Shown here: positions 52,201 through 59,819 of the stretch, one piece after another
How positions within the stretch are numbered: the stretch's first letter is position 1
Layout of the letters: each line of letters begins with the position of its first letter
Notes under the pieces: model-generated
Seen by the model: only the letters and a program-made list of their open reading frames with translations
Told to the model about the DNA's origin: nothing
Database searches by the model: none
From: Filimonas lacunae
GTDB taxonomy: Bacteria > Bacteroidota > Bacteroidia > Chitinophagales > Chitinophagaceae
Assembly (NCBI RefSeq): GCF_002355595.1
Contig: NZ_AP017422.1
Span: 4,402,001-4,466,000 of the forward strand
Direction of reading: 5' to 3'
Length of the DNA stretch: 64,000 nucleotides
Translations under genes and position numbers: made by a program

Positions 52201-53666
52201 CACGCGCCGGTTTCGGTATAAGAACGGTTGGAGTTTACATCCACCCCACCATGAAAGAGGGTACCCACGCCCACATCCACCGAAACACGGTCAGATGCAT
52301 CATTGGTTTTCATGTAGTGGTCGTGTATGTATCCGATATCTCCACGGTAAGCACGGAATGAACCACCTACCCCTTCACCAGATACAGAGAACACATCATA
52401 GGTGTAGGAAGGAATAGCAATATGTGGCACTGCCGGTTTATCCCGGAAAGGAATATCTTTTTCGCGGTTAAAATCTATCAGGCTGCGACTATCTGCAAGG
52501 CTGTTCTGATAGTTGAGATACCCATACGCAGGTAATACCAATGTACGGTCGCCCTCAGCAATCACTTGCTTGGACACATAGCCACTGATAGAAAAGTTGG
52601 GATCGGCTGTCCAGTTCGCAAACCCCACCTTGGCCGTAAAGGAAAACTGCCTGCCGGTATAAGGCATATTAATAGTAGGCGTGAAAGAAGGGTAGCCGAA
52701 CGAAATACCCGCCGTATGGTTCATATTATAACTGGCATTTCCTCCCCTGCCATTCTTCTCTATTTTTTCGGATAACCGGATACCGCCGGAAAGCTGTAAA
52801 CCACTCAAACCAGCCCGGGAATTATAAGAAGTACCTAAGGATAAAGTACCATATCCGTTTTTATTCTCGGTTTCAAACATGCCTATTTTCACCCCCATGT
52901 TAGGACTGAACGTAAGCCCTTCCTGTGAGTTGTTAGATACAGACAAGCCACCGGTTAAAGGCCCCGAAGCTTTTTCGCCGGAATTGATACTTACATTCAA
53001 GCCTGTTTCCAGCCCCCACCCTTTATAGGTATTGTGAAACATCCCCAGCGAAGCCCCCAGGCCTAAAGGCAGTCCTAGCATTTCAAAACCTGCTCCGGCA
53101 GTAACGCCTATAGTTTTATTTTCTTTGGTAACAGCCGTTTTGCGGATAGTATCTGCTCCTCCGTTAAAATCGTCGGGTACTCCACGCATGTTACGGGCAA
53201 TAGTACCCGGGTTAATATTCCAACCCAGGCCCACCCAGCTGGCTTCTTCATCCATGCTAACACCACTGCGGTAAGATATATTCACCGGGTAGCCACCTAC
53301 ATCCAGTAAAGGAATATTATAAGAGAAATCGCCCGTAAACAGATCTACCATATTGGAAGTGTTTACAGAAGCAAATTGCTGCATTTCGGGCTGCGATGGA
53401 CCTCCATCATAATACACCACATCATCCCATACAGCAGAAGGTTGTTGCAAAGGGGTTGCAGTTTGCCGGTAAACACTATTTTCTGTAAGCGCCTGTGCGC
53501 TCTGCCTGTTCAGGGGCCGATAGGTATGAGCAGGCAGTTTTATATAGTTAGCCGGTACTGCTGCCACTGTATAAGTATAGGCACCCAGCAGGCCCTGGGC
53601 ATACATCATAAACAAAAAACTGAGTGCAATAATTTTTCTACGCCTTTCTATAATTGCCAGTATCAT
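46206..53666 (-). CDS. Giant secreted Rhs-like protein with PA14 domain
   Basis: This is a 2486-residue secreted protein with a signal sequence (hydrophobic to about residue 29). At about 105-150 is a block characteristic of Bacteroidota Rhs companions and SpvB/TcB-like shells: VDLFTGDFSYNIPLLDVGG, then WVGLGWNINPGTIARNMRG. A PA14 carbohydrate-binding domain spans about 630-755 (GMIGKYYNNRN, then YYFRTYADDGTRLWINDSLV). A jelly-roll-like module lies at about 2295-2430. The last 55 residues end in a YD-type repeat (NYATFYEYDDDGTLIRVKKE), as if the Rhs barrel continues in a partner. It has no toxin-like C-terminus. It probably forms the shell or anchor half for the downstream Rhs-core protein. 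Confidence 0.85.
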   Translation of the reverse strand: MILAIIERRRKIIALSFLFMMYAQGLLGAYTYTVAAVPANYIKLPAHTYRPLNRQSAQALTENSVYRQTATPLQQPSAVWDDVVYYDGGPSQPEMQQFASVNTSNMVDLFTGDFSYNIPLLDVGGYPVNISYRSGVSMDEEASWVGLGWNINPGTIARNMRGVPDDFNGGADTIRKTAVTKENKTIGVTAGAGFEMLGLPLGLGASLGMFHNTYKGWGLETGLNVSINSGEKASGPLTGGLSVSNNSQEGLTFSPNMGVKIGMFETENKNGYGTLSLGTSYNSRAGLSGLQLSGGIRLSEKIEKNGRGGNASYNMNHTAGISFGYPSFTPTINMPYTGRQFSFTAKVGFANWTADPNFSISGYVSKQVIAEGDRTLVLPAYGYLNYQNSLADSRSLIDFNREKDIPFRDKPAVPHIAIPSYTYDVFSVSGEGVGGSFRAYRGDIGYIHDHYMKTNDASDRVSVDVGVGTLFHGGVDVNSNRSYTETGAWVTDNPITQTAAFRKSSGKFEAAYFRNPGEKTVNSKAFYNTIGGDEVVVPQLYQPSQGSSYIGGTNSLNIYKNKRLAGSVTLTAQNAVKPQRDKRSQVINYLTAEEADKAGLSKYIETHTINSFKLGGDCDQTFNDEYDYGVGNGMIGKYYNNRNLKGDPSGIRIDTFFWLLDNPKGSRWPGVINNDNYSIQWTARFKAPETGTYYFRTYADDGTRLWINDSLVLDDWSVHAERYFEGKPVNLVAGEIYNLRLEYFEATGRAVMSFEMKRPSASAYEIMPGYLMYNTPLKDSFVVGSSLTKEKRVSGFRKKNHISEISVLNADGRKYVYGIPVYNLGQKEVTFSVDKSRGNSTTGLASYTPNVDNTVNNTRGRDNYFSAEEMPAYAHSYLLTGIVSPDYVDVTNNGISDDDLGDAIKFNYTKTAGIANPYRWRAPYVQDSATATYNEGLRTDSRDDKANYVSGTKEIWYLQTIESKNMVAAFFLDGETRKDGIDISENGRKAYSGKIRRLRKIALYNKPEFLQKDTLATPVKTVYFEYTYELCKGYNKPLNDSGKLTLKKIWFTYNGNEKGKKTPYVFTYHSNNPDYNIKSYDRWGNYKSPADNPTTSGEVANADYPYALQDSTKASVNVAAWTLSEIKLPSGGVIKATYESDDYAYVQNKRSMQMCKLAGLSYTSNANDISNNLYGGSGDNLYAFIKVPVPVTSVSEVKSRYLDGIDKMYFRLYVSMPGDKWGNGYEYVPCYADIQEGQYGFSNDMIWVKLKGMGASSVSPLAKTAIQFLRLNLPSKAYPGSDVGDNIDLGDGVRILLTMADNILQTVLSFNDVARLKNWAKKIDLNRSFARVTCPTYKRLGGGLRVKRVTIYDNWNAMTQQQESTYGQEYTYTTTKEVNGVKTEISSGVALYEPGIGGEENPFHLPIEYSEQASALAPVTMGYTEEPLGESFYPGASIGYSKVRVRSIHTQNRRSAMGFEESCFYTAYDFPTMVDRSVLDDDTKKRYKPGLANFLRIDAKHYVTASQGFKIELNDMHGKPRSQATYSATDPDNYITYSENFYKVENQSAAQKQLSNTVMAMNADSSIDSEAFIGKDAELLLDMREQKTVVNGLNVSVNADVIPFFLPPVLVIPTAYGLTQREETRFRSSAAVKVIQRFGILDSLLVVDKGSKVTTKNLLYDSETGDVLLTRTQNEFDDPVYNFTYPSHWAYEGMAMAYKNIDVTLSGIFIKDGKLTKGLPTRTTVDSFFTSGDEMLVASKMGIAKDTGCKDIYTTFPVFSKVWAVDANTIKGGAPDIYFVDKEGHAFSGNDITLKIVRSGRRNIAGTVGSVTCLNNPVVYTNGKYSLQLNTASQVLNASVAHYAQVWKVGDKKAVKKVPGITCQTCCIRPIMDYLFSSAGSVDLRRVYSNPITVAVLAQHASNNGFGVDISCPLLYKNKDKKFYHYAKDSSCSNGTCTYNFPAIAAGKEFYRFQLGDIIVKVTAARYFPADAYLNAFHVRRCPSGNVAEFISAYPVDSVYTYQVPIDTSYMRVYGANGFRIMYYSCDGTVDLQHPTPILPMVTVHQVSQVGIRKGEVTVIYYKDGALLFGNTLTLNPTSVQACTITDANETYATIEVVGNTCDTIMNPVCYSPITDTVLNPYSYGVLGNFKADSVYTYYGQRNNATLTPLVNTNIRADGAFAEFVPFWKFANGKLKANPDTSKWVWTSISTLFNVKGFELENKDPLNRYNAGLYGYNQTLPVAVVQNSRYRESGYEGFEDYFYGTDSCSTLCPVGRHFDFSSLKSYISTEQQHTGKYSLKIASGTSLGFAAMISNAELKQPAITFSRLTDNCSGTYLQSVKADSTSLLPVFTPAGGKKILISTWVKEMRDCKCESYTGNKIDVYVKTAAGYTTLTLLPMGDIIEGWQRYESVVTLAADATQLSVNFTASGSSDVYFDDIRIHPYNANMKSFVYNSTNLRLMAELDENNYATFYEYDDDGTLIRVKKETQRGVKTIKETRSALRVIE

Positions 53667-53710
53667 GAAGGTTGGGTTTAAAAGTTGAATGCGTTGATGA
53701 TAAACACAGG

Positions 53711-54823
53711 TTATTTTTTAGTACGATAAGTAAAGCGGGCACCCCACTTTTCGTTACGAGTATTGGTAAGTTCCAGGCGATAACTTGTATGCTCCTGTAG
53801 TTTGCGGGTGACCGAAGAAGGCAGTGTGATAAAATTTTGTCCCTGCACTACCTTCAGCGTTCCGGAAGCCAGTTGCCTGCTGCTGTTATCCAATGGATAT
53901 ATCGTATAACTCACCACCTTATCAGTAGCGTCGTGCGTATATTCTATAGCCACATCGCCAGCACTGATGGCCAAAGCAGTTTCGGCATCGCGCTTTAACC
54001 GGATATAAGAAGCCCCTTCCTGCACAATCACTTCTGCCTGTTTGCCACTTACTGTAAACGTAAACACATCACTTTGAGCCACAAACCGGTCGCTGTTACG
54101 CGCTATTACACACCAGGCATAAGTAATGCCCGTATCCAGTAAGCTGGCCGAAGCAGGATAGTTTAAAAAGGTGTTACGCCTGTGCGCTTCGTTGTATACA
54201 GGAATATTTTGTTGTACGGCTGTTAACGCGTTTTGCCCCGTGGTTACTTTCGCTATCACCACATCATAGTTAAGATCGCCCATCAACTGAAGCGGCGCAG
54301 GCGGCAACCAGGTAAACTGCGGACTACGCGATTCCACAACACTGCCATCTGCCGGCAAATTCAATACAGGTGGCATTAAGGGCTGCACTTCCAGACTTAC
54401 ACATTCCTCTGCCAATGGCTCAGGCAAATCGCCAATCCAACGGCTTACCGTATAACAAGCCGTGTAATTACCTACCGGCAAAAAGCCTTCAGGACGCATA
54501 TCTGCATTAAATATGGCAGACAGATACCTGTAATTAACGGGTGCAAAATCGGAGTACTTACACTGGTGCGCTCCTTTGGCCAATGTAACCACCCTGCCTG
54601 TAGCCGTTAATACAGGGTTGTTATCCGTAGTGCTGGACAAGGTAAGTGTTACCTCCACATTACACTCCGCACTACTTCCATTCACCAGCACCATATTCCA
54701 GAGCTGGTTTTTCTGAACAACACCTGTTGGCGGCACCTGCAGCGCTACGCTCACCTGAGCCTTTACCCCGCCAACAACAGCAGAAAGCATGATCAACAAC
54801 AGTTGCTTTTTAAACGACATCAT
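53711..54823 (-). CDS. Secreted FN3-like protein of the Rhs operon
   Basis: This is a 370-residue exported protein with a signal peptide (about 1-22, ending VKA before QV). It is all-beta. A fibronectin-III-like domain at about 150-260 has the usual layout: PVLNLPADGSVVESRSPQFTW, then YDVVIAKVTTGQNA, then GITYAWCVIARNSDRFVAQS. An N-terminal Ig-like region (SVALQVPPTG, then LTLSSTTDNN) and a C-terminal beta domain flank it. I recognise no enzymatic motif. It lies 9 bp after the beta-barrel gene and 44 bp before the PA14/Rhs gene, so it probably belongs to the same surface complex. Confidence 0.75.
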   Translation of the reverse strand: MMSFKKQLLLIMLSAVVGGVKAQVSVALQVPPTGVVQKNQLWNMVLVNGSSAECNVEVTLTLSSTTDNNPVLTATGRVVTLAKGAHQCKYSDFAPVNYRYLSAIFNADMRPEGFLPVGNYTACYTVSRWIGDLPEPLAEECVSLEVQPLMPPVLNLPADGSVVESRSPQFTWLPPAPLQLMGDLNYDVVIAKVTTGQNALTAVQQNIPVYNEAHRRNTFLNYPASASLLDTGITYAWCVIARNSDRFVAQSDVFTFTVSGKQAEVIVQEGASYIRLKRDAETALAISAGDVAIEYTHDATDKVVSYTIYPLDNSSRQLASGTLKVVQGQNFITLPSSVTRKLQEHTSYRLELTNTRNEKWGARFTYRTKK

Positions 54824-54832
54824 ACCTGTTTT

Positions 54833-57232
54833 TTAAAATATTTTGAAAAAGCTAAAGCGACCTGTCCGGTTTTCTACCAGTTGCCTGTTGGCCCCCGGAA
54901 TAAATCCCTTTTCCATAGTGAGCTGTATTTCGCCCAGTTTGGGAATTTTGATAATGGCAGTTCCTTTATACCCCACCTGTTCTATGTTATAACCGGTCTG
55001 GTAATTATAGGTTATCCCCGCCCCTGCACTCAGCCATTGCAATAATGTATACTGCGCTTCATTGCCTGCTGTATATAAATGATAGTCGCTGCTTAGCGCT
55101 ACAGATACCGTGCTTTGCCCGGTAAGCCTGCGGAGGAAAAACGACTGACTAAACATATAATTAGTAGTGTTGGCATATAAAAAAGCACTATCCGTTTGCT
55201 TGTTATAAAACCGGGTATACATAGCCGATGAATTCATACCTATATCATGCACCTGGTAGTAATAATTCATATTCGCCACCAATGAATAGAACATGGTTTC
55301 GGTATATTCATCGTTACTCAGTTTGGTAAGTTGTGCACTGGGGTAATAGCCCACCATCAATACCGGCCAATGGGGCACACGCACGGTAGCCTGCAGACTT
55401 TTAAATACTACGTTGCTGCTGTAAGCCACATTCACAGATGGATTGTTATAATCATTTTCTTTCAGAGAAGCCGATACCGTAAGCTTCTTCCGGAAAAAAG
55501 GCTGATCGGCCTTTAACATCCATGCCCGTTGCTGCACTCCTGTAGAAATTAAACTGAAGGATTGAAAATTAGCTCCATAGTGTTTGTAAAAGCCGGCTAG
55601 CCTCGTGTCCGTTGCTTTAATAAGGGATTGCGCTTTTACTGCATAGGCTTCATTAGAATGCTCATTAAAACGTAACGTTCCCGACAGCAGGCTTTTATCA
55701 TTACCGGGCCTGTTATAATAAGGCATAGACGATTTTGCCACCTCTGCCGTAATGGTGGTGTTAGTGTTCACCCGGTAGTTGCCTTCCAGCGTAAAGCCCA
55801 TCAGATGATAGTCGGGCTGAGTAACATTTGTAGCGCCACTGCCATTATACACCTGCTTCTTACCTGTGTACCAGGTAAGTATAATAGTATTGTTGTTCTT
55901 TATCCCCTTACCTACCCGCACCATGGTAAGGAACTGACCCGGAGCGGTTGCATTTTTTACAATAAAATCGCGAAACCGGTAATCAATACCTCCTGCCGCA
56001 ATAGCCACATAATAAGAAGGGTTATACTCTACCTGTATTCCATTGATACTTACATTTTTGGCAGACAGTTCAGAGTAATCTACCAATGTCCGACCGATAC
56101 CAAAACTCTTTATGGCCAATAACGTTTTGTAATGAGCAGGCAAAGTGGTATCCGGTACATTGTTCGATTTCAGTTCTACTTCCAGGTCATTGGTGCTTCC
56201 TGCCATATCCAGTTTGCCGCGTTGCTGCTGCAACCGGGCCAGCCTGGTTTTATATTTTCTGTATTTCCCTTCCCATACAGCCAGTTCCTGTTGTAATGAA
56301 TCGGCACGTTTTTTCTGTGCTTCATACTTTACTGTAAAGCTGCTATCATGCGAAGGTACCGTATCAGTACCTGCATTTCTTCTTGCACGCCAGAATCCCT
56401 GCAAATAAGCCGGCACCTCTTTAGCGCCTGGCATATGCGGTTTATTGTTTAACTGACCACTTAGTTCGTTCCAGTTTAACGCACTGCTATCCAATGTTTT
56501 TTGATGACCATTACCCGGGTACAATGCCTTTTCTTTTGCTTCTATGAGTTGCTGCATAGTAGCAGGATCATTAACCCAGGCCTGCAACTGCCCTGCCTGG
56601 TTTCTTTTACCATCCAGCAGTTGCTGCCAGTAAGCCAATGAATCTTTAGGTGCATGACTATTTATATACAGATTAGCCGCCTGAACAATCCTGTTTTTAA
56701 AATCAGCAGTATTAAACTGCATACTAATATCTGAAAATTGACGTGTGAAAGCGGAATTGCTGAAACGGTTAGTCAGGTACACCCGCATCGGATACCTGTT
56801 TTTATACACCACATCCAGGCAAGTTTGAATGGTATGATAATACACATCCTTTTCGGCATAAGGAGTATCTATATAAGAGCGATAATCTACATTATATAAT
56901 ATATTACCATGCACGTTCCAATCCGGTATTTTTTGTGCAGGCAAAGGCCGTGAGGAAGCTTCCACAACTGGTTGATTCTCCGGCACTCTTACAAAAGAAC
57001 TATATCCTTTTTTACCCAGCTGACTACTATAAGGCAATAAACTTCCTTTACTGGATGCGGCACTACTACCCACACTTGTATCCTGATACACCTCACTTGT
57101 ATGAATAACGGGTAAATAATAAGGCAACGGAACAACATGTACCTTGCGGGGTGGGTTTGCTTGTTGCGAATACACGCATACGCATGTACATAACAACATA
57201 AGTACTGTTATGAGTAATGGTGCTTGTCGCAC
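54833..57232 (-). CDS. Outer membrane beta-barrel protein heading the Rhs operon
   Basis: This is a 799-residue exported protein with a signal peptide (about 1-22, ending YSQ). The N-terminal 110 residues are Pro/Ser-rich. A periplasmic-type region follows (about 110-290), then a coiled coil at about 300-340 (KYEAQKKRADSLQQELAVWE). From about 380 the sequence is alternating amphipathic strands to a C-terminal Phe (RFSFFKIF), the signature of a transmembrane barrel recognised by BamA. No plug or TonB box is visible. As first gene of a 21-kb operon with two Rhs-like giants, it is a candidate outer membrane conduit or anchor for them. The family has no described function that I know of. Confidence 0.75.
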   Translation of the reverse strand: MRQAPLLITVLMLLCTCVCVYSQQANPPRKVHVVPLPYYLPVIHTSEVYQDTSVGSSAASSKGSLLPYSSQLGKKGYSSFVRVPENQPVVEASSRPLPAQKIPDWNVHGNILYNVDYRSYIDTPYAEKDVYYHTIQTCLDVVYKNRYPMRVYLTNRFSNSAFTRQFSDISMQFNTADFKNRIVQAANLYINSHAPKDSLAYWQQLLDGKRNQAGQLQAWVNDPATMQQLIEAKEKALYPGNGHQKTLDSSALNWNELSGQLNNKPHMPGAKEVPAYLQGFWRARRNAGTDTVPSHDSSFTVKYEAQKKRADSLQQELAVWEGKYRKYKTRLARLQQQRGKLDMAGSTNDLEVELKSNNVPDTTLPAHYKTLLAIKSFGIGRTLVDYSELSAKNVSINGIQVEYNPSYYVAIAAGGIDYRFRDFIVKNATAPGQFLTMVRVGKGIKNNNTIILTWYTGKKQVYNGSGATNVTQPDYHLMGFTLEGNYRVNTNTTITAEVAKSSMPYYNRPGNDKSLLSGTLRFNEHSNEAYAVKAQSLIKATDTRLAGFYKHYGANFQSFSLISTGVQQRAWMLKADQPFFRKKLTVSASLKENDYNNPSVNVAYSSNVVFKSLQATVRVPHWPVLMVGYYPSAQLTKLSNDEYTETMFYSLVANMNYYYQVHDIGMNSSAMYTRFYNKQTDSAFLYANTTNYMFSQSFFLRRLTGQSTVSVALSSDYHLYTAGNEAQYTLLQWLSAGAGITYNYQTGYNIEQVGYKGTAIIKIPKLGEIQLTMEKGFIPGANRQLVENRTGRFSFFKIF

Positions 57233-57258
57233 TTAGTTCCGGTTGTAGGGTTACTAAA

Positions 57259-57294
57259 TATATCAAAATAAAAATAAATATTTTTTTTGATATA
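57259..57294 (-). promoter_or_regulatory. Inverted repeat in the Rhs operon promoter region
   Basis: The 10-base arms TATATCAAAA and TTTTGATATA are perfectly inverted around a 16-base AT-only spacer, 27 bases upstream of the first gene of the operon. On the minus strand a TAnTTTG-like element overlaps one arm. It is a candidate operator; a repressor bound here would cover the promoter. Confidence 0.45.
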
Positions 57295-57409
57295 CAAATA
57301 AGAACCAACCCTCTATTTAACACAACCGTGTTATTGCATTGCAATTTTTCCTAAAAGGTCAAACCTCCGAACACAATAGTGCAATCAACCATTTAAATAA
57401 CACACAAAA

Positions 57410-57437
57410 AGCCCCCTGCATCAACTACAGAGGGCTT
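57410..57437 (-). terminator. Minus-strand terminator downstream of tRNA-like remnants
   Basis: The arms AGCCC-CTG and CAG-GGGCT pair with one mismatch around a nine-base loop. On the minus strand the stem runs into five T residues, so it ends transcripts coming from the tRNA-like/GH97 side before the Rhs operon promoter. Confidence 0.65.
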
Positions 57438-57499
57438 CCATTTCTTTAAAAACAAGGCAACTACCGATTTGCTACGATATATCTCCGGGTAAATAATCG

Positions 57500-57542
57500 A
57501 AAAGAGCGATTGTCTTGCTCTACCAGACTGAGCTACAGATGT
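57500..57542 (-). pseudogene. 5' fragment of a decayed tRNA
   Basis: Read on the minus strand, the start is ACATCTG-TA followed by a perfect D-arm (GCTC, loop AGTCTGGTA, GAGC), the usual opening of a Bacteroidota elongator tRNA. After the D-arm the sequence no longer has a spaced anticodon arm, and there is no T-arm in the following 60 bases. It begins six bases after the other tRNA-like element, as in a tandem array. Confidence 0.4.
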
Positions 57543-57547
57543 ATTGA

Positions 57548-57620
57548 AACAGCAGGCAGGACTCGAACCCGCGACCCAGAAGTATCTCTTTTCTACGACA
57601 CCGGAATCAGCTATTGTTAC
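57548..57620 (-). pseudogene. Decayed tRNA-like gene, 73 bases
   Basis: On the minus strand the T-arm is intact (GCGGG, loop TTCGAGT, CCTGC), preceded by a normal five-base variable loop GGGTC. Counting back from it, a T8-A9 falls exactly where expected, giving tRNA length. The acceptor arms pair at five of seven positions if wobbles are counted. The D-stem does not pair, and the anticodon loop lacks U33, so it is not a functional tRNA. Antisense translation across it yields the familiar AGLEPATQ-type false protein sequences. Confidence 0.4.
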
Positions 57621-57683
57621 TTCTTGTTTACATTACAAAGGTGTATGGTCACCAACGCATTGGAACTGCGCAGGCAATTTTTT

Positions 57684-59801
57684 TTATTTTAATGCAATAT
57701 GCACAGCTACCCCCCCACCGGCCGACAGCGGCAGACTTAATTTACTTTCACTGTTTACCGGCACGGTACGAATATGATAAGCTTCCGGGTTATTTTTCCA
57801 ATGGGCGTTGGCCGCATCTTCGTAAATAGTGGCCTGGTATTGCTTTCCTTTTTCCAAAAAGGAACAATTGACGGTAGCAACCCGGCTGTTCTCGTCTGTA
57901 ATACCTCCTATAAACCAATCGGGCTTGCCTTTAGCCTTACGGGCTATGGTTACATAATCGCCCGGTTCAGCTTCCAGTATTTTAGTATCGTCCCAATCTA
58001 CTGCCACCTCTTTAATAAACCGGAAGGCATCGGGGTGCGCACGGTAATTCTCCGGCAGATCACTTACCATTTGCAGCGGACTATATATGGTTACATATAA
58101 CGCCAGCTGTTTAGCCAGGGTGGTATGCAACTGCCTGTCCGGCGCACCGGCAGCATATCCTTTCAGTTTAAAGATGCCGGGTGTATAATCCATGGGGCCA
58201 CCCATTAACCGGGTAAAGGGTAGTATGGTTTCGTGCTCCGGGGCGTTCCCATTGTTGGTAAAGGCATTGTACTCATTGCCTCGACCCGCTTCGCAGGCCA
58301 TCCAGTTAGGATAAGTACGCTGCAGGCCGGTGGGCCTTACCGCTTCGTGTGCATCCAGCATTACCTGGTATTGCAATGCTTTTTGTGCCACACGCTCATA
58401 ATGGTTTACCATCCACTGTCCATCGTGATGCTCGCCACGGGGTATTATTTTGCCTACATAACCGGTTTTTACCGCCGGATATCCAAACTGCTTCATAAAC
58501 CGGAAAGCGGTATCCATATTCCTTTCGTAATTAGTAGCGCTGCCCGATGTTTCATTGTGCATGATCAGGTGTACTCCTTTGGCTGCTGCATATTGCTGTA
58601 GCGCAGTCACATCAAAATCGGGATAAGGCGTTACAAAGTCAAACACATTCTCTTTCCAGTTACCAAACCAGTCTTCCCAACCCACATTCCAGCCTTCTAC
58701 CAGCACGCCGGGTATGCCACTTTCTGCTGCAAAATCGATGTACCGTTTTACATTGGCAGTGTTAGCTCCATGCTTACCACTGGGTATTAAATGCCCCTGC
58801 GCATCGGTATTGTCGGGTGCGGTAGCATAACTCCAGGTACTCAATCCAGTTTGCATTTCCCACCAAACCCCTGCAAACTTCATGGGCTGTATCCAGCTGG
58901 TGTTAGCACCTGCTTTAGAAGGCTCGTTCAGGTTTAAGATCATTTTAGAAGCCAGTATATCGGTGGCTTTGTCGCTTATGATAATAGTACGCCAAGGGGT
59001 GTGAAAAGGAGCCTGCACATAGGCTTTGTTGCCATAGGCATCGGGAACAAGGCTGGCCCGCAGCAACAGCGAATCGGCCGATACATGCAATTGCATAGCC
59101 GGGTAGTTGATCAAAGCGGCTTCGTGAATATTGATATATAAACCATCATCCCCCTTCAACATCAAAGGTGTTTGTACCGACCTGTTATCAGGTGTTACCC
59201 TTACGGCAATATCTGTGCTGTTCTTTACCAGGGCAGTATTATCTATTTCTGTCAGGCGGCTGGTGGTATACTCATACTCGTTGGTATCGTAATCGCCGGG
59301 TATCCAGAAGGCTTTATAGTTACCGGGCAAACGAAAGGCGGTAGACTCATCTGTTACCACACAATGCAATAGGTTCTTTTGCTGTGGCATCTGGTAACGA
59401 AAGCCCACACCATCGGCAAACACCCGAAACACAATGTCGAGCAAATAACCCGTAGACTGGTGTTGCAAATGCACTACCACCTGTGTGTGCTTGTCGGTAA
59501 TATTGGCCTGCTCGCCCCATACCGGTTGCCAGGTAGTATCAGTGGTGGTGGTGGTAGAAGATAACAACGTAAAGCCTTTGTTCAATGCCCCTTGTTGCAG
59601 CACCAATCCCAGGGCCGATGGCAATATAGCTTTCTGGTTGCCCAACCATACCGCATATTGCGGTGCCCCCTCTTTATCTAAATCAAATTGCAACTGCACT
59701 TTGCCCATTGCTGCCTTTACCCTGGCTGCAGGCTGCGCTATGGCATGTTGCCATAACGCCAGCCCCGCCAACAGGTAAAGTACCTGTTTCAGTTTCGTCA
59801 T
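57684..59801 (-). CDS. Glycoside hydrolase family 97 alpha-glucosidase (SusB-like)
   Basis: This is an exported enzyme of 705 residues with a signal peptide ending HAIAQ. It hydrolyses alpha-glucosidic links in oligosaccharides, probably in the periplasm. The N-terminal beta-sandwich is followed by a (beta/alpha)8 barrel from about 290 (MKFAGVWWEMQTGLSTWSYA). Three acidic residues identify the inverting SusB branch: E417 (HNETSG), E486 (DAHEAVRPTG) and E510 (GRGNEYN). Their spacings of 69 and 24 equal those of SusB E439, E508 and E532. E504 also matches the Ca2+ ligand E526. The position of the retaining-type Asp is replaced (VKTGYVG). It ends a susC-susD-GH97 cluster. Confidence 0.93.
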   Translation of the reverse strand: MTKLKQVLYLLAGLALWQHAIAQPAARVKAAMGKVQLQFDLDKEGAPQYAVWLGNQKAILPSALGLVLQQGALNKGFTLLSSTTTTTDTTWQPVWGEQANITDKHTQVVVHLQHQSTGYLLDIVFRVFADGVGFRYQMPQQKNLLHCVVTDESTAFRLPGNYKAFWIPGDYDTNEYEYTTSRLTEIDNTALVKNSTDIAVRVTPDNRSVQTPLMLKGDDGLYINIHEAALINYPAMQLHVSADSLLLRASLVPDAYGNKAYVQAPFHTPWRTIIISDKATDILASKMILNLNEPSKAGANTSWIQPMKFAGVWWEMQTGLSTWSYATAPDNTDAQGHLIPSGKHGANTANVKRYIDFAAESGIPGVLVEGWNVGWEDWFGNWKENVFDFVTPYPDFDVTALQQYAAAKGVHLIMHNETSGSATNYERNMDTAFRFMKQFGYPAVKTGYVGKIIPRGEHHDGQWMVNHYERVAQKALQYQVMLDAHEAVRPTGLQRTYPNWMACEAGRGNEYNAFTNNGNAPEHETILPFTRLMGGPMDYTPGIFKLKGYAAGAPDRQLHTTLAKQLALYVTIYSPLQMVSDLPENYRAHPDAFRFIKEVAVDWDDTKILEAEPGDYVTIARKAKGKPDWFIGGITDENSRVATVNCSFLEKGKQYQATIYEDAANAHWKNNPEAYHIRTVPVNSESKLSLPLSAGGGVAVHIALK

Positions 59802-59819
59802 ATGCTTTACTACTATTTA

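Noticed and set aside
57536-57572. Genuine circularly permuted tRNA
   Set aside because: Two acceptor mismatches, no consistent anticodon arm across the join, and a separate tRNA-length element on the 5' side make tandem decayed tRNAs more likely.
57510-57829. Plus-strand proteins with AGLEPATQ or GRTRTRDPEV-like sequences
   Set aside because: These are the usual false translations antisense to tRNA T-arms; the region holds tRNA-like remnants instead.
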